35,836 nt of DNA, taken from the NCBI GenBank assembly GCA_030039035.1, contig JASHQQ010000079.1, positions 1 to 35,836 on the forward strand, read 5' to 3'. Within the stretch, counting starts at the first letter, position 1. Every line of letters begins with the position of its first letter. The notes under the pieces were generated by a model. That model was not told where the DNA came from, searched no databases, and saw only the letters and a list, made by a program, of their open reading frames with translations. This DNA is from Acidobacteriaceae bacterium (GTDB lineage Bacteria > Acidobacteriota > Terriglobia > Terriglobales > Acidobacteriaceae). This document shows positions 1-5,288 of this stretch, piece by piece. The position numbers were made by a program, and so were the translations under genes.

Positions 1-251
1 TAGTACGGCATTCCGGCGGCATCGACGGTGAGCGACGCACTGGCCGGAAGCACGTGCAGCAACAAAAGCCGCGCACCGGTTTCGCCGGCCATATCGATGG
101 CAAAAGGCATGAGCCGGTCCAGGTCGCTCAGATTGGTGGCGACGAGGATCGTCGCCGGGTGATCCCAGCGGTCCATGCCATGTTCCGGGCCAGGTTCAGG
201 GCCAGGTCCGGGACCAATCCCCGGACCCGATTCGCGGCCACGTGCAGCCAT
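1..251 (-). CDS. Universal stress protein (UspA family), N-terminal part, runs off the left edge
   Basis: Only about 83 N-terminal codons are in the window. After a short tail the protein reads HPATILVATNLSDLDRLMPF, then an amphipathic helix and LLLLHVLP. This is the beta1-alpha1-beta2 opening of a UspA domain (a nucleotide-binding Rossmann-like fold, cytosolic). The start at 251 has a GAGGTG ribosome-binding site six bases upstream. It adds a 25-residue glycine/proline-rich tail (GPGPGPEPGPEHG) ahead of the core. A second ATG at 176 (MDRWDHPAT) would give a conventional Usp start, so the tail is uncertain. An FNR/CRP-like inverted repeat lies about 70 bases upstream. The ATP-binding G-x2-G-x9-G(S/T) motif would be outside the window, so ATP binding cannot be judged. 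Confidence 0.8.
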   Translation of the reverse strand, partial: MAARGRESGPGIGPGPGPEPGPEHGMDRWDHPATILVATNLSDLDRLMPFAIDMAGETGARLLLLHVLPASASLTVDAAGMPY

Positions 252-322
252 GACATTCACCTCGCTCAAAAGAGCGTGTCACCGAAGCCGGGGCAGTGAT
301 GTGCCACAACGCACCCGCCCGC

Positions 323-336
323 GTGATGTGGATCAC
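323..336. promoter_or_regulatory. FNR/CRP-family-like operator upstream of usp
   Basis: GTGAT-GTGG-ATCAC is a perfect inverted repeat with a four-base spacer. This is the architecture of FNR/DNR-type sites (consensus TTGAT-N4-ATCAA). It sits about 72 bases upstream of the usp start. Usp genes are often controlled by oxygen- or energy-responsive CRP/FNR regulators, which makes the position suggestive, but no regulator gene is in the window. It could also occur by chance. Confidence 0.35.
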
Positions 337-622
337 TTTGCGCGAACTCTGCGCAGTTCCTGGTTCACGGTTCGACCCGCACGATCCTCCGTGTCCTTTG
401 CAGCCGCCGCGAAGTTGAATTTGTGGCGATCTTTCGCAATGCCAACCGCCGCGGATGACCGTAGAACTGGTTGCATAAATCCGGTTTTGCATGGGCACGA
501 CTTCAGAGGCTGCGGAACAAGGCCGAAGCTGAGACGAATTGCGTCGCTGGGCGTCTCGCAGGGGCTGAAGAGTGTGCGTGAGAACTCGATTGGGCAATCT
601 TCGGGGTGCGAATTGGAGGGAG

Positions 623-642
623 CAGCAGCCTTCAGGCTGCTG
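623..642. repeat. Short hairpin with TTCA loop
   Basis: CAGCAGCC-TTCA-GGCTGCTG forms a perfect 8-bp stem with a four-base loop. It is the first element of a block of palindromic repeats and has no adjacent T-tract, so a repeat or transcript-processing element is more likely than a terminator. Confidence 0.6.
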
Positions 643-760
643 GTTTCGGCGCAAACCATCGACGTGGCTTTGGCCATGGGTCTTTTGAAACCGGCTTTAT
701 GGCCCTGGGCCCGGGTTCTCACGCAGTCACTAGAGCCCGCGATGAATTGGGGTGAATTTT

Positions 761-876
761 CGGCACGACTCAAGCCACCCCAACAAGCAAAGCCGGCTTG
801 TTGGGGACCCCGGCAAGTCATGCCTTGTTACAGCCCTGCCTCGGAGAGTTTTTCCGCGGCCGGTTGAGTCGTGCCG
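761..876. repeat. Inverted repeat pair enclosing a palindromic element
   Basis: CGGCACGACTCAA (761-773) is repeated as its exact reverse complement at 864-876. The flanks are also related: a CCCGCG(A)...GAATT stretch lies outside each arm. The two copies therefore look like inverted copies of one short dispersed repeat rather than the ends of a transposon. No open reading frame lies between them. Confidence 0.6.
775..813. repeat. Palindromic repeat element, AAAG-loop family
   Basis: An 11-bp perfect stem CCCCAACAAGC / GCTTGTTGGGG (778-788 with 796-806) encloses the 7-base loop AAAGCCG. It is flanked by CCA on the left and ACCCCGG on the right. The element at 6407-6445 inside the helicase gene has the same flanks, stem length, loop length and AAAG loop start. 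Two stem positions differ and both differences are compensated on the opposite arm, so the paired structure is conserved rather than the sequence. Confidence 0.75.
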
Positions 877-881
877 CAGAA

Positions 882-919
882 GCCCGCCAAATTCGCGGGC
901 TTTAGCCGCTGAGGGCACT
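882..919. repeat. Hairpin GCCCGC/GCGGGC followed by a TTTAGCCGCTGAGGGC tail
   Basis: GCCCGC (882-887) pairs with GCGGGC (894-899) around a short AT-containing loop, followed by TTTAGCCGCTGAGGGC. The stem plus short T-run resembles a weak terminator. Its position among other palindromes suggests another dispersed repeat. Confidence 0.45.
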
Positions 920-1057
920 TTCGGGGGCAGCCAGGAAGATTAATGCAACCGTCTTCAGTTTCTCTGCGCGATTCCGCGGAACCGTCCAGCGCGGCACGGC
1001 GTACCTGCAAGGAAGGTTCCGGATTCTGCTGCAATTGTCTTCCTGAACGGTCTGCCC

Positions 1058-2059
1058 ATGAAAGCCATGGTGTATCGCCAATATGGTGGCCCGGAAGTTC
1101 TTCGGCTCGAGGAGATCGCCAAACCCGTCCCTTCCGACAACGAAGTACTGATCCGGATTCGCGCGGCTTCGGTCAATCCCTACGACTGGCACTTCCTGCG
1201 CGGCACGCCGCATCTCATCCGCCTCATGACCGGGCTGCGAAGGCCCAGGTCCCCGCGGCTGGGCGCCGATGTGGCCGGCATTGTGGAAGCCGTGGACCGC
1301 AACGTCCAATCGTTCAAACCGGGGGACGAAGTATTCGGAACCTGCAAGGGTTCCTTTGCGGAGTATGCCTGCGCGGCCGAAGCCAATCTGGCGAAGAAGC
1401 CTGAAAACGTCACCTTCGAGCAGGCGGCCTCGGCCGGCATCGCCGGCTTGACCGCGTTGCAGGGTTTGCGCGACAAGGGCCGGCTGCAACCGTGTCAGAG
1501 GGTCCTGATCAACGGCGCAGCGGGAGGAGTGGGCACCTTCGCCGTACAGATCGCCAAAGTCCTCGGCGCCGAAGTGACCGGCGTATGCAGTGCGCGGAAC
1601 GTTGAGATGGTGCGATCGATCGGCGCGGATCATGTCGTCGATTACACTCGTGAAGATTTCACCAGGAGCAGCCGGCGCTACGATCTGATTCTCGATTGCA
1701 TCGGCAACCACCCGCTGCGCGCGTGCATTCGCATCCTGAACGCGAAGGGCGCCTACGTTGGCGTCGGTGGGCCGAGTGATGCATGGAGCATTCTCGCCGG
1801 CACGATCGGGAAACCGGTGCTCTCTCTCTTTGCCAGTCAACGATTCATCGGGTTTATCGCCCACATTTCGAGGGCAGATCTCGAATTCCTCGGCGAACTG
1901 ATGAAGACAGGGAGACTTTCACCGGTCATCGCCAGGCGCTACCCGCTCGAACAGGTTCCCGAGGCGATTCGCTACGTTGAACAAGGCCACACCCGCGGCA
2001 AAGCGATCGTCACCGTGGAATCAGGAACGACGCCGCACACTGGCTGCCGATCCCTGTGA
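1058..2059 (+). CDS. NAD(P)-dependent medium-chain dehydrogenase/reductase (quinone oxidoreductase-like)
   Basis: This 333-residue protein has the full layout of a zinc-independent medium-chain dehydrogenase. The N-terminal GroES-like domain (about 1-130) opens with MKAMVYRQYGGPEVL and contains the PGDEVFG loop. The Rossmann domain (about 131-280) has the nucleotide-binding loop NGAAGGVGTFAVQIAK, and the C-terminal segment contains QVPEAIRYVEQGHTRGKAIV. The zinc-ligand signature GHE is replaced by GADVAGIV, so it should be a reductase of quinones, enones or aldehydes and not a zinc alcohol dehydrogenase. It is predicted cytosolic. The start at MKAMVYR matches the family N-terminus although no strong ribosome-binding site is visible. 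It is a single gene convergent with the aminotransferase, 39 bases apart. The substrate cannot be read from sequence. Confidence 0.9.
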   Translation: MKAMVYRQYGGPEVLRLEEIAKPVPSDNEVLIRIRAASVNPYDWHFLRGTPHLIRLMTGLRRPRSPRLGADVAGIVEAVDRNVQSFKPGDEVFGTCKGSFAEYACAAEANLAKKPENVTFEQAASAGIAGLTALQGLRDKGRLQPCQRVLINGAAGGVGTFAVQIAKVLGAEVTGVCSARNVEMVRSIGADHVVDYTREDFTRSSRRYDLILDCIGNHPLRACIRILNAKGAYVGVGGPSDAWSILAGTIGKPVLSLFASQRFIGFIAHISRADLEFLGELMKTGRLSPVIARRYPLEQVPEAIRYVEQGHTRGKAIVTVESGTTPHTGCRSL

Positions 2060-2098
2060 GTTGCGAACTACGAACTGTGAACTGTCAGCCGCCCGCGT

Positions 2099-3310
2099 TC
2101 AACTGAAGAACTTCCTGTCCGCCACTCTGCGCGGCAGCGGCGCCGGCTGCAGTCCGGCAGTCGTGCTGCTCATCACGTCCTGGAAAGCCTTGCGAAACGC
2201 GAGCATTTCGTCATGCGTTCCCACGGTGATGCGAACCTGCGTGGGCCACGCCGGCCAGATGCGGCCGATGTAAATGTCGTGCGCCGCCATGCCGGCCATT
2301 ACTTGCTTGCCGGGCCGGTTGGTTTCGAGCATGAAGCAGTTGCTCTCAGAGGGCGTGAACTTGTAATCGTTGCTCTTCAGCCACGCAAATGTTTCGTCGC
2401 GAATCTCTGCGATTGTCTTCTTGCGCGTCTCCACCAAATCGGCCTGCAGCAGGCTGGTTTTGGCCGCGGCCATCGCCGTAATGGGCAGCGGGTTGAAGCC
2501 GCCATGCGTCGAGATCTGTTTGAGCAGGTCGGGCCGCCCGATGGCGAATCCCATGCGCAGGCCGGCCATTCCATAGAGCTTTGAGAAGGTGCGCAGCACG
2601 ATGACGTTCCTGCCTTCCTTCACAAAGTCCAGCGAGCGCGGCGCGTCGCAAAGGTGGATGTAGGCCTCGTCGATCAGCAGGATCGTGTCTTTGGGCGCGT
2701 TGGCCACCGCGCTCTCGATGTCGGCGCGCGGCGTGCATGTGCCCGTCGGGTTGTTGGGGTTGCAGATATACATCACGCCGGCGTTTGGCGAAGCCGCGAG
2801 CATGGCCTTGATGTCGTGCGCGGCCGCGCCTTTGGGATCGGCCAGGGGCACCCTGATCACCGGCGCACCGGCCACACTCGCCGCCCAAATCGGCGCTTCG
2901 TAGCCGGGGTCGGCAACCACCAGTGGCCTGCTCGGGCTGGTAAACGTGAGCACCGTATAGTGCAGCGGTTCGCTCGAGCCGGGATAGGCCAGCACCGACT
3001 GCGGATCGAGACCCTCCTGCTTGGCGAAGGTCCCGATCAGGTCGTCTTCCATGTTCATCAGATAGCGCCCGCCGCGGGGAACAATGTCGATCACCGCCTG
3101 GCGCGCCGCGTCGCAGGGCCCCATGGGGTTCTCATTGGCGTCGATGTGGATGCCCTTGTTGGGGTCGGCGAAATGCGGCCGTTGCGCCTGCGCCAGGTGC
3201 GCTTCGGTGAGGATCGGCATCGATGCCAGCGCCGAAGCGCCCGCGGCATAGCGGAAGAAGGTGCGGCGTGAAAAGCCGTTACAGGCTGCCGGATCTTGAG
3301 AAGGCTGCAT
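2099..3310 (-). CDS. Tat-exported histidinol-phosphate-aminotransferase-like PLP enzyme
   Basis: A fold-type I aminotransferase of the HisC/AspC group. The PLP lysine lies in TFSKLYGMAGLR, CNPNNPTGT is the substrate/phosphate loop, and LIDEAYIHL carries the PLP-ring aspartate. A C-terminal RITVGTHDEM segment carries the carboxylate-binding arginine. The start chosen (MQPSQDP) has AAGGAG seven bases upstream and gives 403 residues; an upstream in-frame start lacks such a site. The N-terminus holds a twin-arginine signal, SRRTFFRYAAGASALASM, so the enzyme should be exported folded with its cofactor, unlike cytosolic HisC. A role in histidine synthesis is therefore unlikely. A periplasmic amino-donor reaction or a role in amino-acid use is an inference. 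No his genes are nearby. Confidence 0.88.
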   Translation of the reverse strand: MQPSQDPAACNGFSRRTFFRYAAGASALASMPILTEAHLAQAQRPHFADPNKGIHIDANENPMGPCDAARQAVIDIVPRGGRYLMNMEDDLIGTFAKQEGLDPQSVLAYPGSSEPLHYTVLTFTSPSRPLVVADPGYEAPIWAASVAGAPVIRVPLADPKGAAAHDIKAMLAASPNAGVMYICNPNNPTGTCTPRADIESAVANAPKDTILLIDEAYIHLCDAPRSLDFVKEGRNVIVLRTFSKLYGMAGLRMGFAIGRPDLLKQISTHGGFNPLPITAMAAAKTSLLQADLVETRKKTIAEIRDETFAWLKSNDYKFTPSESNCFMLETNRPGKQVMAGMAAHDIYIGRIWPAWPTQVRITVGTHDEMLAFRKAFQDVMSSTTAGLQPAPLPRRVADRKFFS

Positions 3311-3627
3311 GGCGTGACTCCTTGCGATGGAAGATAAGCCGCTACGGGGGAACGTCACCGTCGAACTGCGCTGCAACGAGGATTCGCAGAAAGGACAGAG
3401 CGCTGGCGGCGAATCCTTGATTCAAATTATCCCTCTGTCGCACAGAAAACAAGCGCGAAATGGTGTTGCCAACGCAGTTTTCGAGGCATCTCTATAAGAA
3501 ATGGATGATGCCGGGTGGAGAAAAGCGGGCCAGCGCCTTGCTCCCGGCTCAAAACGCCCCGCAGGATTTCGGGAAGCGCTCCATCTGTCAGGTTCTGGAA
3601 AACCGGACCGGAAAGGAATCACGCGCG
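3311..3627. other. Divergent intergenic region, aminotransferase / DUF202 gene
   Basis: About 317 bases between divergent genes. For the minus-strand gene there is a weak promoter-like pair TTGTTT / GATAAT at 3426-3452, but its spacer is only 15 bases. The reading frame that runs into the DUF202 gene from 3460 has no family similarity and lacks a ribosome-binding site, so it is treated as leader. Confidence 0.4.
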
Positions 3628-4014
3628 ATGGCTGCACTCAGCGATTACCTGGCTGCCGAACGGACCGTTCTTGCGTGGCTGCGCACAGGGCTCGCGCTGA
3701 TGGGGTTCGGATTTGTGGTTGCCCGGTTCGGCCTGTTCCTCCAGCAGTTCCAGATCGTCGAGCACACGCCGGCCGCGCATTCGTCGGGGCTTTCGCTTTG
3801 GCTCGGCACGGCGCTCATTGTCGCCGGGATTGCGGTGAACGGGCTTTCCGCGTGGCGTCATGCGCGCGTGGTGCGCCTGCTCGACGAAGACAGGGTGCCT
3901 TCAGCCGGCTCTCTTGCCGAGGTGATCGCCGTCGCCGCATTCCTGGCGCTTGTCGGCATCGCCATGGCCGTCTACCTTCTTGTTGTGGGAGGATCATCCA
4001 GCGTGACGAAGTGA
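3628..4014 (+). CDS. DUF202 (YidH-type) small membrane protein
   Basis: The N-terminus ALSDYLAAERTVLAWLRTGL is the hallmark of the DUF202/YidH family: a short amphipathic start with an acidic-Arg pair followed by a first transmembrane helix. Three hydrophobic helices are visible (about 18-38, 54-74 and 97-118 of 128 residues). The start used has AAGGAA nine bases upstream and matches the family N-terminus; a longer in-frame extension has no support. Function is unknown in the family. It is ten bases upstream of the DUF302 gene on the same strand, so the two are very likely co-transcribed. Confidence 0.85.
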   Translation: MAALSDYLAAERTVLAWLRTGLALMGFGFVVARFGLFLQQFQIVEHTPAAHSSGLSLWLGTALIVAGIAVNGLSAWRHARVVRLLDEDRVPSAGSLAEVIAVAAFLALVGIAMAVYLLVVGGSSSVTK

Positions 4015-4024
4015 GGTTGAAGAG

Positions 4025-4420
4025 ATGGAAGCAAAGACAGGCAACGGAATTGTGGACTTGCAGAGCAGACATTCGGTGGATGAGACAGCAGAAAAACTCA
4101 AGGGCATTCTTGAAGCCAAGGGAGTGACCCTGTTTGCCCTTGTCGACCACAGCGGAGAGGCGGAAAAAGTGGGGATGACCATGCGGCCCACCAAGCTCCT
4201 GATCTTCGGCAGCCCGAAAGCCGGAACACCGCTGATGCTGGCTGCGCCGAGCATTGCCATCGATCTTCCCTTGAAGATCCTGGTGTGGGAAGACGCGCAG
4301 GGCAAGGTATGGGTTTCCTACAACAGCGCGGAGTACCTGAAGAATCGCCACGGCCTGCCCGGGGAACTGCTCAGGAACATTGCCGCGGTGGAGACGCTGG
4401 CAACCAAAGCGGCGGAGTGA
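4025..4420 (+). CDS. DUF302 domain protein
   Basis: A 131-residue soluble protein covering essentially one DUF302 domain. It has the typical pattern: an early strand (GIVDLQSRHSVDETAEKL), the helix KLKGILEAKGVTLFALVDHS, the core TKLLIFGSPKAGTPLM, then LPLKILVWEDAQGKVWVSYN. DUF302 proteins are small alpha/beta folds of unknown function, sometimes fused to or co-encoded with membrane proteins. There is no signal peptide. GAGGTTGAAGAG directly precedes the ATG. The close link to a DUF202 membrane protein suggests the two act together at the membrane, which is an inference. Confidence 0.88.
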   Translation: MEAKTGNGIVDLQSRHSVDETAEKLKGILEAKGVTLFALVDHSGEAEKVGMTMRPTKLLIFGSPKAGTPLMLAAPSIAIDLPLKILVWEDAQGKVWVSYNSAEYLKNRHGLPGELLRNIAAVETLATKAAE

Positions 4421-4557
4421 GCACCGGCTGTCCACCCGTCCATGCCCGCCGGAACAATGCACTGCCCTGCGCCTGGAGATCAAGAAGCAGATCCTGTTCC
4501 GCGCCATTCTGCTTCAATTGGGCAGACAAACCGGGAGTCGGCGCAAATCGGCGTCGT

Positions 4558-4969
4558 TTAACACAGGACAGTAAAGGAGCGCCGACGCCTTGGGCCGAAA
4601 CGGAAAATTGCGAAGTGATTGTCCAAAGAGACCACGTGTCCGATGCCAAGGCGGTTCATTACAGCGAAACTCGTTCGATCGACGATTGAAGAATCCTGAT
4701 CGTGCCAGGCGGATCCCATCTGCCATGCGGCTTCAAGATCGGCAAGGAACCGGCTCGATCACCGCGACACCGCTCCGCAAGCCGTTCCAGAACCGCTCGG
4801 CGGCGTTCCGCCCAATTCTGCAACGGAGCAGCGTCCAGGTCTCAACGAGGATGTGATCGGTCGTGATCAGCGGTTCGCCGGAGCCGAGGATCGATTCGGC
4901 GCGAGCGTTACTGCGATCGGAAGAATCTGCCGCGGCGTACCAGGCCGAGGTGTCGACGAAGAGGCTCAT
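4558..4969 (-). pseudogene. vapC: VapC-type PIN-domain toxin, broken by a one-base frameshift
   Basis: The first 75 codons encode a PIN domain start: SLFVDTSAWYAAAD (first acidic residue D6), a helix, and ITTDHILVETWTLLR (E43). The frame then hits a stop after VIEPVPCRS at 4733. Removing one T from the CCTTGCC run (about 4750) restores a continuous frame: ADLEAAWQMG, DQDSSIVDRTSFAVMNRLG (the C-terminal acidic pair), and DNHFAIFRFG, ending at a TAA at 4558. The restored length, 136 residues, is the normal VapC size and all four acidic metal ligands are then present. As read, the RNase toxin is inactive. Either it is a recent pseudogene or this is a sequencing/assembly error. It overlaps vapB by ATGA. 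Confidence 0.82.
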
Positions 4970-5238
4970 CGTCCGGAACGCCGTGGGGCGCGTCCTCTTC
5001 GGCGAGCAGCGTGAAATGCCTGCGCCAGCAGGTCCTCCTTGTATTCGGCGATGTTCGAGCCGCCCGAGGAGCCAAGGTCGAAGACCCGGCTCACGTCGGC
5101 TGTCGGTTCGGGATGGGCAAGGTCCTCCGCCACCAGGCGCCTCACGTACTCCGCAAGCGAAATGCCGCTTTCGCCGGCTCGCTGTCGCGCCTTCCTCTGC
5201 AACTCGTTCTCGAGAGAAATCTGCGTGCGAACCATCAT
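4966..5238 (-). CDS. vapB: VapB-type ribbon-helix-helix antitoxin
   Basis: The N-terminal 40 residues (RTQISLENELQRKARQRAGE then GISLAEYVRRLV) form a ribbon-helix-helix DNA-binding domain. The basic C-terminal half (SSGGSNIAEYKEDLLAQAF...) is the part expected to wrap the PIN toxin. At 90 residues it is a normal antitoxin length. The stop overlaps the vapC start by four bases, the usual coupling that keeps antitoxin in excess. A perfect palindrome covers its start codon and may be the autoregulatory operator. With vapC frameshifted, the antitoxin may now be a lone repressor. Confidence 0.85.
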   Translation of the reverse strand: MMVRTQISLENELQRKARQRAGESGISLAEYVRRLVAEDLAHPEPTADVSRVFDLGSSGGSNIAEYKEDLLAQAFHAARRRGRAPRRSGR

Positions 5239-5243
5239 GATGG
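5232..5243. promoter_or_regulatory. Palindromic candidate operator of vapBC
   Basis: CCATCATGATGG is a perfect 12-base palindrome overlapping the vapB start codon. A further GATGG...CCATC inverted pair extends to 5258. Ribbon-helix-helix antitoxins bind short palindromes at their own promoter, so this is a reasonable autoregulatory site. It is inferred from position only. Confidence 0.4.
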
Positions 5244-5288
5244 CAACATCATACCATCATCCATTCCGGGCAGATGAGGGATTGCCTT

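Larger units (their letters stand above)
252..1057. other. Non-coding, repeat-rich stretch between usp and the dehydrogenase gene
   Basis: About 800 bases without a credible gene; the reading frames here have no family signature and atypical composition. The right half (about 620-920) is a patchwork of inverted repeats, listed separately. The left half holds the FNR-like site and otherwise nothing recognised. The upstream regions of both flanking divergent genes are here, but no clear -35/-10 pair was found for the dehydrogenase gene. Confidence 0.6.

Noticed and set aside
620..920. CRISPR array or transposon ends
   Set aside because: Repeats are different palindromes at irregular spacing without uniform spacers, and no transposase or cas gene is present.
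1183..1197. Sigma-54-like TGGCAC-N5-GCGC sequence
   Set aside because: It lies inside the dehydrogenase coding region and lacks the GC/TTGC half of the -12 element.
902..1864. 320-residue minus-strand frame over the dehydrogenase gene
   Set aside because: Opposite to a complete medium-chain dehydrogenase; its sequence has no family features.
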